This document shows positions 23,715 through 34,028 of a stretch of DNA of 64,000 bases, piece after piece. Under the pieces are notes generated by a model, which was given only the letters and a program-made list of their open reading frames with translations, did no database searches and had not been told where the DNA came from. Source of the stretch: Conchocele bisecta (taxonomy: Eukaryota; Mollusca; Bivalvia; Lucinida; Thyasiridae); NCBI GenBank assembly GCA_029237695.1, contig CM055278.1:69245188-69309187 (forward strand), given 5' to 3'. Each line of letters opens with the position of its first letter. The stretch's first letter is position 1. Both the position numbers and the translations under genes were made by a program.

Positions 23715-24054
23715 GTTTATCGTATGCGATGTATTCTAATATATCGGACAATCTCCAACATGCCCTCGCCAGATCGTCCGGTAACTGCGTCGTTAATAAT
23801 AAACCTTTGTTGGAAGTACAATTGCGATTGGGGGTTAAGTTCTGAAGGAACTTGGGAAAATCTAACTCGGAGGAATCTAATTCGGAGGAATCTAACATCC
23901 GCTTTGCGAAAAGGCTGGCCGCTTTTTCATCCTCCCGCCACGTCTCGAGAGAATCTCGGGCCAGACGAATCATACCCTTTGCACCAGCTATACGGTGTTT
24001 AAGGGCAGTGTAGCCTACATCAATCATAGCAAAATAAAATTTGTCAACTGACAT
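23701..24054 (-). CDS. Small Polinton protein, 117 residues, unknown
   Basis: A mostly helical, charged protein with no recognised domain. A short internal duplication (SSELDSSELD, residues ~55-64) reflects a tandem 12-bp repeat in the DNA near 23866-23894 and may be recent. It overlaps the integrase start and lies downstream of the 146-residue membrane protein, in the same orientation. A 7-3-7 AT palindrome (24100-24116) lies 46 bp upstream of its ATG. The position suggests a virion or assembly role, but nothing in the sequence proves it. Confidence 0.55.
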   Translation of the reverse strand: MSVDKFYFAMIDVGYTALKHRIAGAKGMIRLARDSLETWREDEKAASLFAKRMLDSSELDSSELDFPKFLQNLTPNRNCTSNKGLLLTTQLPDDLARACWRLSDILEYIAYDKHAQT

Positions 24055-24099
24055 CGTTCTATATATATATTTATATAAAATATTATTTAAAATAATTAT

Positions 24100-24116
24100 T
24101 AATTTTGTAAAAATTA
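24100..24116. promoter_or_regulatory. 7-3-7 AT palindrome TAATTTT-N3-AAAATTA
   Basis: TAATTTTGTAAAAATTA lies between the stop of the 146-residue gene and the start of the 117-residue gene. It is one of five copies with identical arms in the two Polintons. Confidence 0.5.
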
Positions 24117-24557
24117 TTAATTAATTTGAAATCTCGATTGAATGTAGTAGCCGACGAGCCCCACCACACCCATTCCCACGACGATGAACGCGATCTCGCG
24201 ATCTTTTTGGGGCTCTGACGGTACATAAAAATCTGAAAGTTGGGGCTCGCGATCCAGCGGCGCGAGACTTTTCTGTGGATATGCCAGCGCGTACTCGCGG
24301 TTGGCTTCTTCAACGTTCTGGAAAGTTTGCGCGGTGTGATTCTCGCGGCGAATCTCTTCATTGACCCAGTGCAGATGGGTGGTTCGTTTTTTCGACCACG
24401 CTTCCTTTGCGCTATTGAGTTGTTCTACAGCTAAATCGTGACGCTTGCGCTCCTCATCCACGTTCGAGTTTCTCATTTTCGAAAATATAAAGTTGCTACC
24501 GCTGAACGCCAATGCGTTTACAAGCGCACCACCTATCATTATTCCGAATGAAGCCAT
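24117..24557 (-). CDS. Small two-TM Polinton protein, 146 residues
   Basis: It has hydrophobic segments at residues ~4-23 (IMIGGALVNALAFSG) and ~122-139 (IAFIVVGMGVVGLVGYYI). They flank a charged, helical middle (ERKRHDLAVEQLNSAKEAW). The topology would leave a soluble loop on one side of the membrane. Its start is exactly adjacent to the stop of the 77-residue gene (24558), so translation may be coupled. Small membrane proteins in this position are usual in Polintons. I infer a virion-membrane or assembly role but recognise no family. Confidence 0.6.
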   Translation of the reverse strand: MASFGIMIGGALVNALAFSGSNFIFSKMRNSNVDEERKRHDLAVEQLNSAKEAWSKKRTTHLHWVNEEIRRENHTAQTFQNVEEANREYALAYPQKSLAPLDREPQLSDFYVPSEPQKDREIAFIVVGMGVVGLVGYYIQSRFQIN

Positions 24558-24791
24558 TTATTTCCATATATTAACGGGTAGAATTCCAGCTTTAACTAGA
24601 GAATCTCGGGTCGAAATTGCGGCCACTACATCTAAGGTCATGAGCCCTACGTCTCTCACAGTCATGTCCAATTTGGGTGCGGGCCATCCGAAGGCCATCT
24701 TTCCTAGTCGAGCATACCCGATACTGAAACCCAATATCACCATGGTGTTATAAAGCGCATTCACTATCATTTTACCATCTTTTTCAGCCAT
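24558..24791 (-). CDS. Small membrane-type Polinton protein, 77 residues
   Basis: It begins MAEKDGKMIVNALYNTMVIL and has one hydrophobic stretch (residues ~9-27). The rest (MTVRDVGLMTLDVVAAIST) looks amphipathic. It abuts the 146-residue gene without a gap. The AT-rich leader just upstream (24792-24806) separates it from the next gene. Function unknown. The clean open frame and operon position support a real gene. Confidence 0.55.
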   Translation of the reverse strand: MAEKDGKMIVNALYNTMVILGFSIGYARLGKMAFGWPAPKLDMTVRDVGLMTLDVVAAISTRDSLVKAGILPVNIWK

Positions 24792-25232
24792 TATTGATAA
24801 CTATAATTATTGCATATAAAAGGGATCGCGATCAATGTTTAAATTGGGCGCAATCGGTTTCGGAACTTTCTTCGGAACACTGGCTGGTTGTTTTTTCGAT
24901 AAGGATTGGTGTAATAGGGGGTATTTCCACATGCACAGGGCACCAACAACTGCCAGACCACCACCAACAACCCAACTCCAATTCGTGAATTGGGGTTCAA
25001 TCGGATTCGTCCAACCTCGATTGGGTGTTGAGTGTGCTTCCAATTCGTGAATTGGGGGTGTTGTTGCACTCAACACTGTTGAACCTGATTGCTCTGTCTT
25101 CAGATGTTTTGCTGTCTCAGTCCCCGATTGCAACGACTGTTTAGCCTCTCGAAGCTCGGCGAGTATTTTATCTTGTTTAACTTTTCGGGTGGCAGCCGCC
25201 GCCCTCCCAGCTGCCTGCCTTTTTGGGTTTTT

Positions 25233-28200
25233 AGCTCGACTATTCGAAGAATAAGTAGAGCTTATGTTGTCACCCCGGCGTCGGCGCCGGCGTCGGCGTC
25301 ACCGTCACGCCTTGGTTAAGGTTTTTAGTCAAGCTTGTATATGGAATACTACTGGCCCTACACCCACCATACTTGGACAACTTCATCTCCGAGTGATGTA
25401 CATCAATAACCCCTGATCTATGCGGAAAGCGCGATATAGTCGGCACTTTGGCATACGTACGTACGTACATACGTATGTTCGTACGTAGTACGTACGTACG
25501 TACGTGTGTCCGGTTAAAGTTTTTGGTTAAGTTGTTTGGTTAAGTTTTTTGGTTAAAGTTTTTGGTTAAGTTCTTTGGTTAAAGTTTTTGGTTAAGTTTT
25601 TTGGTTAAGTTTTTTGGTTAAGGTTTTTCGGTTAAGGTTTTTCGTTATACTATATCTCTGCAACTGCTTTGCCCATTACCTTGAAACTTCATGGTGGTGT
25701 TTATCATCATCTATATTTTCATTCTACCCCCCTCCCGTGCGGCCCCTGTGCCCAATGTCAAGGTCAAATTACTTTGAAGTTTTTGGTTGGGGTTAAGTTC
25801 TTTGGTTAAAGTTTTTGGTTAAGTTTTTTGGTTAAGTTTTTTGGTTAAAGTTTTTGGTTAAGTTTTTTGGTTAAAGTTTTTCGTTATACTATATCTCTGC
25901 AACTGCTTTGCCCATTACCTTGAAACTTCACATGGGTGTTTATCATCATCTATATTTTCATTCTACCCCCCTCCCGTGCGGCCCCTGTGCCCAATGTCAA
26001 GGTCAAATTACTTTGAAGTTTTTGGTTAAGTTTTTTGGTTAAAGTTTTTGGTTAAGTTTTTTGGTTAAAGTTTTTCGTTATACTATATCTCTGCAACTGC
26101 TTTGCCCATTACCTTGAAAACTTCACATGGGTGTTTATCATCATCTATATTTTCATTCTACCCCCCTCCCGTGCGGCCCCTGTGCCCAATGTCAAGGTCA
26201 AATTACTTTGAAGTTTTTGGTTAAGTTTTTTGGTTAAAGTTTTTGGTTAAGTTTTTGGTTAAAGTTTTTCGTTATACTATATCTCTGCAACTGCTTTGCC
26301 CATTACCTTGAAACTTCACATGGGTGTTTATCATCATCTATATTTTCATTCTACCCCCCTCCCGTGCGGCCCCTGTGCCCAATGTCAAGGTCAAATTACT
26401 TTGAAGTTTTTGGTTAAGTTTTTTGGTTAAAGTTTTTTGGTTAAGTTTTTTGGTTAAAGTTTTTCGTTATACTATATCTCTGCAACTGCTTTGCCCATTA
26501 CCTTGAAAACTTCACATGGGTGTTTATCATCATCTATCATTCATACCCCCCTCCCTCCCGTGCGGCCCCTGTGCCCAATGTCAAGGTCAAATTACTTTGA
26601 AGTTTTTGGTTAAGTTTTTTGGTTAAAGATTTTTGTTAAGTTTTTTGGTTAAAGTTTTTCGTTATACTATATCTCTGCAACTGCTTTGCCCATTACCTTG
26701 AAAACTTCACATGGGTGTTTATCATCATCTATGTTTTCATTCTACCCCCTCCCGTGCTGCCCCTGTGCCCAATGTCAAGGTCAAATTACTTTGAAGTTTT
26801 TGGTTAAGTTATTTGGTTAACGTTTTTGGTTAAGTTTTTTGGTTAAAGTTTTTCGTTATACTATATCTCTGCAACTGCTTTGCCCATTACCTTGAAAACT
26901 TCACATGGGTGTTTATCATCATCTATATTTTCATTCTACCCCCCTCCCGTGCGGCCCCTGTGCCCAATGTCAAGGTCAAATTACTTTGAAGTTTTTGTTT
27001 AAGTTTTTTGGTTAAAAGTTTTGGTTAAGTTTTTTGGTTAAGTTTTTTGGTTAAAGTTTTTGGTAAAGTTTTTGGGTTAAAGTTTTTCGTTATACTATAT
27101 CTCTGCAACTGCTTTGCCCATTACCTTGAAAACTTCACATGGGTGTTTATCATCATCTATATTTTCATTCTACCCCCCTCCCGTGCGGCCCCTGTGCTCA
27201 ATGTCAAGGTCAAATTATTTGAATTTTTGGTTAATTTTTTTTAAAAGTTTTTGGTTAAGTTTTTTGGTTAAGTTTTTTGGTTCTTTAATTTTTGGTTAAG
27301 TTTTTTGGTTAAAAGTTTTTGGTTAAGTTTTTTGGTTAAAGTTTTTGGTTAATTTTTTTCGTTATACTATATCACTGCAACTGCTTTGCCCATTACCTTG
27401 AAACTTCACATGGGTGTTTATCATCATCTATATTTTCATTCTACCCCCCTCCCGTGCGGCCCCTGTGCCCAATGTCAAGGTCAAATTACTTTGAAGTTTT
27501 TGGTTAAAGTTTTTTTTGCGCCCGCTTGCGGAAAGCGCGATATAGTCGGCACTTTGTCGTACGTACGTATGTACGTACGTACGTGTGTCCGGTTAAAGAT
27601 TTTGCTTAAGTTTTTTGGTTAAAGGTTTTCGTTATACTATATCTTTTTTTTTAGTGTCCATGCCTCCCACAAGGAGCGACATGCAGGCCGCGGCCATCTA
27701 GTTACTCAACCTTGGTTAAGGTTTTTAGTCAAGCTTGTAGATGGAATACTATTGTGCATACAGACACCATACTTGGATAACTTTTTCTCATAGGGATGTA
27801 CATCAATAACCCCTGACCTTTATGTTACCTTCACCTACATTTAACCTTCAATTACTTGGTTAATGTTTATAGTCAAGCTTGTATATGGAATACTTCTGGG
27901 CCTACATCAACCATACTTGGACAACTTCATCTCCTAATGATGTACATCAATAATCCCTGACCTATATTTGACCTTGGCCTACTTTTATCCTTGGATTACT
28001 TAGTTATCTCCCCTTGGTTACGGTTTTTAGTCAAGCTTGTATATGGAATACTCCTGGGCCTATAGCAACCATACTTGGAAAACTGTATCTCCTAGTGATG
28101 TACATCAATAATCCCTTGGTTAATGTTTTTAGTCAACCTTGGTTAAGGTTTTTATGCAGGCCGCAGCCACCTTCTTTGTCAAGCTATGTGTACATCGACA

Positions 28201-28242
28201 ACCCTCGTAGTCGAGCTATGCTGTTCTCCTACAGCTCTTGTT
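25233..28242 (+). mobile_element. Helitron-like element, family B, inside Polinton 1
   Basis: It begins AGCTCGACTATTCGAAGAATA. It ends with the ACAGC hairpin and CTCTTGTT, as at 6680-7915. It holds family B monomers at both ends. In the middle is a different array (25421-27640) bounded on each side by GCGGAAAGCGCGATATAGTC. It post-dates Polinton 1, because it interrupts one of its genes. All ORFs in it are repeat artefacts. Confidence 0.75.
25500..27640 (+). repeat. ~195-bp tandem array, about 9 copies
   Basis: Each unit has a conserved part (TATACTATATCTCTGCAAC through AATGTCAAGGTCAAATTAC) and a variable-length spacer made of GGTTAAGTTTTTT and GGTTAAAGTTTTT steps. It is flanked by short GTAC-repeat blocks (25455-25505 and 27560-27590). 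Confidence 0.8.
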
Positions 28243-28285
28243 ATGTCATGCAACCCCCAACTCCAATCGCGATTGGGTTGGAGGA

Positions 28286-28946
28286 TCAATCGGAGTTGGA
28301 AGTGCTGCAATCGGGTTCGATTGGGTTGGACCAATCCCCAACGCTGTTGGAGGTGCAATCGGGGATTGCTGTTCCGTCACTCTCGCAGGTGTGTCTTGTG
28401 TCATCATTTATGATATTAATATTAGGGCTTATAGTTCGTGGGCATATATGTCCAAATTGACAGTGTTTACCCGTGGTCAACGCGGTTGTCAGTGGAGCTA
28501 ATTACATTCCAAATTGTGATAAATTGAGCAGCAGGCTGTTCTAAGAGTGTGACCTATAAAAGGGTCAGTCTCTAGATCGCCAATCAATCACGCGGTGTTT
28601 GGTATAGGGAGAAGTATACTAACGGCGGTTGCGTACAAATGAATAGCCGCGGATCCAAGAGTTTTTGTCATCTCCGCACCTAACCTAGATTCGTATCGCG
28701 CATACATTTTATCGATCTCCGCATCTGACATCTTATCCACCTGAAAAACTGAGAGACGCCTACCGAGATAATGCTCCGATTGTCCCCCAGCAACCAGCGC
28801 GTTGCACTCAACCCAATCGAAATTGGAGTTGATCCCGATTGCTCTGTCGGAGTTGATGTTTCATTATCTTTCAGGAAAGATACGGTGTTGGCAGTCGGAG
28901 TTGAGGTTTCTTCCATTAGCTGATCGAGAAGTTCGTCGCAGTTCAT
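28286..28946 (-). pseudogene. Decayed Polinton virion-type gene
   Basis: Protein-like sequence is spread over three frames. It starts MNCDELLDQLMEET (ATG 28946, right after a 7-3-7 palindrome). It shifts frame between about 28790 and 28860. It then reads MSDAEIDKMYARYESRLGAE and LGSAAIHLYATAVS to a TGA at 28588-28590. Beyond that it resumes (LIGDLETDPFIGH) and ends in another frame with LTTALTTGKHCQFGH, stopping at 28286. The pattern of a helical protein with a Cys/His tail recurs in bivalve and cnidarian Polintons as I remember them, but I cannot name a function. A longer start at 29087 would add a TM segment. Confidence 0.5.
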
Positions 28947-28952
28947 TATTGC

Positions 28953-28969
28953 TAATTTTCTTAAAATTA
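28953..28969 (-). promoter_or_regulatory. 7-3-7 AT palindrome before a gene start
   Basis: On the minus strand it reads TAATTTTAAGAAAATTA, six bases before the ATG at 28946. The identical 17-mer lies five bases before the plus-strand ATG at 31219. Confidence 0.55.
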
Positions 28970-29089
28970 ATTTAACTATTCTAACAAGTCTCATCACTTT
29001 AACATATTGCCAAGCGCACCACCCGATACTTATGATCACCGTTATGCTCGCAACAAAGCTCGCAGCGGAGCACCAAATTGTTAACATTG

Positions 29090-29219
29090 TTAACCATTGT
29101 TCAGCATTTGTTCAACATTTGTTACGCATTTGTTCAGCATTGTTCACCAATTGCTAAGCATTGTTCAGCATTGTTCAGCATTGTTACGCATTTACTCGGC
29201 AGTTACTAACGAGCGTTAA
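29090..29219. repeat. Short tandem repeat upstream of the ATPase end
   Basis: Repeats of GTTCAGCATT and GTTACGCATTT fill 29095-29200 between the ATPase stop and the next gene. This would place the start of the downstream gene after a repeat-rich leader. No coding potential. Confidence 0.5.
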
Positions 29220-29880
29220 TTAATTGATAATTTTATAAGCAGTTGGTTGATCAGTCTTTAGCAGAAGCTTGGCGTGCTTAGTTTCGGAAAGCATCTGTCG
29301 AACCTGCAGGGATAACGTTATTCTCTCGAAGACAGTCATCGAATGAGTCTCGGTCCTTGCAGTGAAAGAGGGCGACCCATTTTGTTTGCTCGCGCAGATC
29401 CTTGAGGACGGCGTTGTACTTTTGAGTGGAGATCCATACGCTTTGCCTCGCATGGCGGCCAGAAAATGCGAGCTCGGAGAGCATGTCCTTCTTTTTGGTC
29501 ATCGCCGCCTTGGCCGAGCAATCGTCAATCACGTATAGGGTGGGCTCACCCTGGAATCTTTGGTATAAACCACGCAACCAATCGTGAAGCCTGTCGCCGG
29601 GGTCAATGACGTATACCTCAGGGTCGGTGCATATCCACGGGCACCGCTGATAAGTCTCGTTGTGCCGCACAGTAGGACACAGGATCACAATGTGTCGAAA
29701 GGCATCGCGGTAGGACTCCTCGAGCAAGTCGAGGATGAAAACCGTTTTTCCACATCCTGTCTGCCCACATATTATGGCAGAGTGGGCATCTCCAATCGTG
29801 AATTGGTATTGATTGCTAATTTTCTTAATTGTTTCAAAATTATTAATTAAATCAGTAGAGTGCTGAGACGTATCAGCCAT
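29220..29880 (-). pseudogene. FtsK/HerA (A32-like) DNA-packaging ATPase, 3' frameshift
   Basis: Residues 39-46 form Walker A (GQTGCGKT). Residues 114-120 form Walker B (TLYVIDD). SGRHARQSVWISTQ with RxR follows, as in A32-like packaging ATPases that pump DNA into capsids. The frame starting at 29880 ends at 29278 after 200 residues. The expected C-terminal end (LLKTDQPTAYKI) is in another frame reaching 29220, so a one-base shift lies near 29300-29315. The catalytic core is intact, so the defect affects only the last ~25 residues. It overlaps the capsid gene by 8 bp (29873-29880). Confidence 0.88.
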
Positions 29881-31147
29881 CTTCGATGTTGAGTTGTGCG
29901 TCTGTAATTATATATAAGTACACGTTCAATGGCCCGGCTCCGACCGCCTCTTTGGTTATCTGGATCGTCACACCCTCACTAGCGTTCTCAACTTGGCGTC
30001 TGCTACCGTGTATTTGGTCATCGTCGCTGGCTCGCATGTCTAGCCATAACGCGTATTTGGTATTCAGGAACTCCGCGAGTGCGACGGCCGAGAGATGCAG
30101 GTCTTTGGCAACTGCAGCAACCTCCGGAGAGCGCTTAGAGCCGGCAACAAACTGCTTTCTTACTTCATCCCACTGCTGGTGCGCGCGAAGACCCGCGCTG
30201 TAGAGTTGATTGGGGACTCCCTCGATCGTCACCTCTACCTTCGTGATTTTGGGGTTATAGAATTTGTCGGTTTTTCTAGCCCCGAACACGAACCGAGCAT
30301 CCTCGAACAACATCAGTATACCTTTCATCGAGCGGGCGGGTACGTTGACATTAATATTCCACAATGTGTCGCCTTTGTCTTTCGTCATCTTGCGGTGGCG
30401 AAGAACTCGGTCGTAAAGTATGGCAACGCGCCCGGTGTACTGGGTTCTGATCAATCGCGCGAGTTCGGACATCGTGACCATGTCGTACTCCAGCGACACA
30501 TTGTCGATCGTATACGTCGATGCTACGTCGGTGGCTATGATAACTCGGCCGTAGTCGTTGAACGTTAGTTCGTATTCGAGGCGTTTCGCCAAAGCGCTCT
30601 GATAGTAGGGCATGTGGCTCTCCAGCAACTCGAAGTCGAGAGGGATGTAGAAGCGGTTACCGTAAGCGGCCGCGACCGCGTTGTCACTCGCGACGTTATC
30701 TGCCTTGTCACCAGCTCCGATTCTAAGTCTGGTTACGTTCTTATTTCGACTGGTGTCAATACCCTGATAGACCGAATTTTCGCGCTCTTGCGCCGTCTTC
30801 CACAGGTCCTGGTAACAATGGTAGACGTCGCTGTCATCGATCGACATCACCTCATTACCAGAAATCTTTATCATAGTCTTCTTGACGATGGCGCGACCCA
30901 GGTTCTGAACGACGGTTCGGTCCGCGTCCGTCGACGTCAGCGAAATAGTGAAAGCGAGGCGAACAGTCCCCGGCACAATGACGTCGCTAGCTCCGAGGTT
31001 GGGGAAGCGGACTAACAGCTGCTGGTTCTGGTCGATCGTCGATGGGTTGTTCGTAATAACGACACTCTGTCTCAAGCCTTTCGCCCCGAGGGGCTCACGC
31101 AGTCTGCGGTATGGATTGAGTTTGCGACCGTATTGACTCGAAGACAT
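29873..31147 (-). CDS. mcp: Double jelly-roll major capsid protein
   Basis: 424 residues, intact. Residues ~163-199 (NRFYIPLDFELLESHMPYY then RLEYELTFND) match the hallmark of double jelly-roll capsid proteins of Polintons and large DNA viruses: an aromatic-IPL-F segment followed by a beta strand with alternating charged and hydrophobic residues. The size suits two jelly rolls. The N-terminal part VRFPNLG and VPGTVRLAF also fits. It is probably the Polinton PY protein, forming the trimeric capsomer. It is transcribed away from the 437-residue gene from a 71-bp shared intergenic region, and its end overlaps the packaging ATPase. The open frame, in an element with several broken genes, may mean selection persisted here longer. 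Confidence 0.8.
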   Translation of the reverse strand: MSSSQYGRKLNPYRRLREPLGAKGLRQSVVITNNPSTIDQNQQLLVRFPNLGASDVIVPGTVRLAFTISLTSTDADRTVVQNLGRAIVKKTMIKISGNEVMSIDDSDVYHCYQDLWKTAQERENSVYQGIDTSRNKNVTRLRIGAGDKADNVASDNAVAAAYGNRFYIPLDFELLESHMPYYQSALAKRLEYELTFNDYGRVIIATDVASTYTIDNVSLEYDMVTMSELARLIRTQYTGRVAILYDRVLRHRKMTKDKGDTLWNINVNVPARSMKGILMLFEDARFVFGARKTDKFYNPKITKVEVTIEGVPNQLYSAGLRAHQQWDEVRKQFVAGSKRSPEVAAVAKDLHLSAVALAEFLNTKYALWLDMRASDDDQIHGSRRQVENASEGVTIQITKEAVGAGPLNVYLYIITDAQLNIEDG

Positions 31148-31218
31148 AATTTAGTGAAACTATTAAACCCGTATGGTTTTGTCTTTAATACATAATTAAT
31201 TTTAAGAAAATTATAAAG
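31148..31218. promoter_or_regulatory. Bidirectional leader between capsid and 437-aa genes
   Basis: Only 71 bp separate two divergent ATGs. It contains TAATTTTAAGAAAATTA (31197-31213), five bases before the plus-strand ATG. I infer a shared promoter for late structural genes. Confidence 0.5.
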
Positions 31219-32532
31219 ATGGTTGATTACGATATTGACATGGATGAAATCGGCAGAGACGATTACATCGATGAGGATGATGATAACATAGATGATGATA
31301 ACGATAACGAAACGCCCTTCATAGAGACTCCAGTTCCAATCCAATCGCAATTGGGGGAATTAGGTGGCGCTACCACTAGTCAAAGTCGGAAATTACTCGA
31401 GGGAGCTGTAAACGACTACTACAACAGTTTAACAGAAAAAGTTCTTGTCCCATCTGTCGGTAGCGACTACTCCAAGTTCAAATTTGATCTGAACGGTAGA
31501 TTGCGACTAAAAGCAGCATCAAATATCCCAATAGTCAACACGAGGACCGGTAAACCCCTAGCACTGAGCACCATTGCAGGAAACCCGGGCGGTGGCCAAC
31601 TCATAAGAAACGAACTCGGATTCCCAGATTGGAAGAGGGGTAAACCAATTATGCCTACCCGCGCTGTAGAGGCCCTACAGTCTACCGACGAAACGATGGC
31701 GAAAACGGCCTCCGCGATAGAAACGGTCGAGCTCAGCGAGGTACCTCAAGTAGCCACCGACGCTATTAACACGATGGAGACCACGTTCAGCGAAAACGAA
31801 ATATTCAACCTCGACCAAGGGTCTAACGATGACCCACCGTTACCTCTTCGCGAACTCCGTGGACTCGATAAGGCTCTGCAAACGGTCCGGGGCGAACTGG
31901 TCCTTAACCTCTCCAAACTCTCGTCGCTGGATGAACATATCGCGCTAGAAGAAAGAAAACTGGAGGAAGCCGGTGGCGATAGAGAATCTACCGAGCGGAT
32001 CACCGAACGCCTGCGGTCGTTGCGGGACGAAAGAGAAGCTCGCTTGCAGGCTGCATCGGCTTGCCGTGAGGCTCTCCGCACACAAATAAGTCGGATCCGC
32101 GAAACAATCTCGAGGGTTCTGCACGAGGACACGACACTCGGTGAGCGTCTTCACACTCTGTTCAGAGAGCAGGGCATCACGATAGCAAGCATCCTCGCGG
32201 CTCTCGGTATGACTATATCTACTATAGTTCTAGCTTTCACTGGCGGTGCGACTGCACCCACTCCACCACCCGCGCCAGCACCCGCGCCATCCGGTGGAGC
32301 CAAGGAGTGGGTAAAAAAACAACTAAAAGCCCTCGCCAGTCTCCTGGCTAAATTAGCCGGAAAGGCGGCTGCCGCGCTGCCTGGGTTGATCGGAGGTCTC
32401 GTCTCCTTCTTGCTATCTATATTAGCAAAAACGGTCGGATGGCTCGCTAAAAATACTTGGGCTTTAATCGTGGCGATCGCCGGTCTCCTACTTTTATTCT
32501 CTCGAGAGTTCCTAAAACCAAAGCGCGAGTAG
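31219..32532 (+). CDS. Acidic/coiled-coil membrane protein of Polinton, 437 residues
   Basis: The N-terminus (residues 1-33) is almost only Asp, Glu and Ile. Residues ~225-310 form a charged coiled coil (LDEHIALEERKLEEAGG, RLRSLRDEREARLQ). A hydrophobic helix follows at ~325-345, then a Pro/Ala linker (APTPPPAPAPAPSGG). The C-terminal third is Gly/Leu-rich and amphipathic (LAGKAAAALPGLIGG), ending in a TM segment and basic tail. Proteins of this build are common in invertebrate Polintons as I recall. A role in membrane interaction of the particle is an inference. It faces the 447-residue gene, whose original 3' end would overlap this one. Confidence 0.7.
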   Translation: MVDYDIDMDEIGRDDYIDEDDDNIDDDNDNETPFIETPVPIQSQLGELGGATTSQSRKLLEGAVNDYYNSLTEKVLVPSVGSDYSKFKFDLNGRLRLKAASNIPIVNTRTGKPLALSTIAGNPGGGQLIRNELGFPDWKRGKPIMPTRAVEALQSTDETMAKTASAIETVELSEVPQVATDAINTMETTFSENEIFNLDQGSNDDPPLPLRELRGLDKALQTVRGELVLNLSKLSSLDEHIALEERKLEEAGGDRESTERITERLRSLRDEREARLQAASACREALRTQISRIRETISRVLHEDTTLGERLHTLFREQGITIASILAALGMTISTIVLAFTGGATAPTPPPAPAPAPSGGAKEWVKKQLKALASLLAKLAGKAAAALPGLIGGLVSFLLSILAKTVGWLAKNTWALIVAIAGLLLLFSREFLKPKRE

Positions 32533-34014
32533 TCCGATCGCCACGAGGGCGACGACGAGCCCTAATTTCTCCTCCTCGTGGGTTGTGCTTTCAATCTCGA
32601 TTGGTTTTTCCGCTCCTGTTCCAATTTCAACATTGTTGATGATTGGATTGGGGGAACTCGATGGTGCATCCTATTTGTGAATTGGGGGTACTGGGTTCAA
32701 CTTCAATCCCGATTGTGTTGAGGGAGGTGTATCCATTTTGTGTTTTGGGGTTTTACGTAATAGGTTCCACTTACAACTCCGCTCCCGACCGTCTTGGGGG
32801 GGGGGGGGGAGTTTGATGATACCCGTGTTCACGTTTCCGTTGCGGCCGATTTTTTTATTGGTGGTTGCGACTGCGATCTGATTATTGTAACCGTCAACCG
32901 GGTCGTCTCGTAGTATCATATTGCTCGGCGCCATATAAAGACCTATTCCAAATGCGTAGTCTACCGGTGTGCGGGCAGTCTGCAAAACGTCTTGATAATT
33001 CTGGATCGCCTTCTGGGGGTCCACCTTAGCTGAGATGGCGTCCTCGACAAGTGCCAAGAACTGTTTTTGTGCGTCAAAGGCCGTTCCCGTACCCAGTATA
33101 GCGCTGTTCGTTTGCTTCTGTGAGGCGAGGATTGCCCATACGTATACGCGAATGGATTCGTTTAGGCGAATAACCCCACCCTGCGTAAATCCAGTGCTTT
33201 TATCCAACATAAATGTGGTCCACGCATTTCGCATCTGTGGAGTATCACCCAGGTCTAGGTATTCCACGTGGGCTACTTTAGTAGGTAGCCAATGACAATA
33301 ACCGTCTTTACACGCAAGCCCACCAAGCACTTCATCACCGAACGTCATCTTATTCAATTTATAATTATATTTAGTCGATGTTGCCATTTTTCTAACTGGT
33401 GGTGGGGTAGCTCCGCGAGCACTCCACAACCCTGAGAAATATGCGGGAACTTTATCAAGATACTCACCACTAACTAAGCCTTTAAGGTGAACTAACCCTA
33501 AACTGTTGGTTGGGGTGTATACTTTCTGTCTCCAGTCCGCGTCTTTTGGTACCCCAAATTCGTTACACAATCGTTCGAACATTTTACGGTCGTATGCGCT
33601 GGAAATGGGATCCCAGCCGTCGTCTTGAGGTAGTGGAATACCTAGTTCTTTGAGAATCCTCCTAATGGTGTAATACTCGTGAAAGTTGTAGACACTTCGG
33701 AGCATGACATTCTTGGATGTCAGATGGTCTTGATGCGAAACTCCACATCCGGCCGTTGCGCACCATACAGCGAAATTTAGCTGGTTCTGCCAGAAGTTCA
33801 TATGGGAAATATCCCATCTTAGTATTACATCTTGACTAGTAGTCTTTGGAACTACATATTTCTCAAACGTGTTAGGAAAATTGGTGGTAAAGCCACTTTC
33901 CGGTCTAACGGTTACGGTTGGGTGTACAAGGTGGTTAACAAAGTCTTTTTGCGTGTATTTACCGCCGACCGCGTACTTTGCATTTGAATTAAAGCTAAAT
34001 GCCTTGGTATCCAT
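32516..34014 (-). pseudogene. 447-residue Polinton virion-type protein, truncated by TAG
   Basis: The open frame from the ATG at 34014 stops at 32671 after 447 residues. Translation in the same frame beyond the TAG (32671-32673) continues for about 50 codons with an acidic stretch and a hydrophobic end (LGLVVALVAIGLLALW) to about 32516. The full-length protein probably had a C-terminal TM anchor. The TAG lies next to a CCAATTC palindrome remnant. Conserved-looking segments include WDISHMNFW, QLNFAVWCAT, PLPQDDGWDP and ILGTGTAFDAQKQFL. I recognise it as a recurrent Polinton protein but not its function. A poly-G run (32799-32811 on the plus strand) is a likely error site. Confidence 0.6.
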
Positions 34015-34028
34015 TGAAAGATATTATT

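Larger units (their letters stand above)
24807..28407 (-). pseudogene. Pro-rich/TM Polinton gene split by a 3-kb insert
   Basis: The N-terminal half starts at the ATG at 28407 and reads a Pro-rich segment (repeats such as APPTALG, ALPTPIDPP) to about 28250. The C-terminal half is 24807-25232, basic then coiled (AAAATRKVKQDKILAELREA), followed by one TM segment (WVVGGGLAVVGALCMW) and a basic tail. Between them lies the Helitron-like element at 25233-28242. Across the deduced empty site the two halves are in the same frame, but a TGA lies at the junction, so the gene was broken or close to its end there. Its start overlaps the end of the upstream gene. The Pro-rich part is built on repeated CAATC...GATTG palindromes. 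Confidence 0.6.

Noticed and set aside
24240..24434. Plus-strand ORFs opposite the small Polinton membrane genes
   Set aside because: Antisense shadows of 24117-24557 and 24558-24791.
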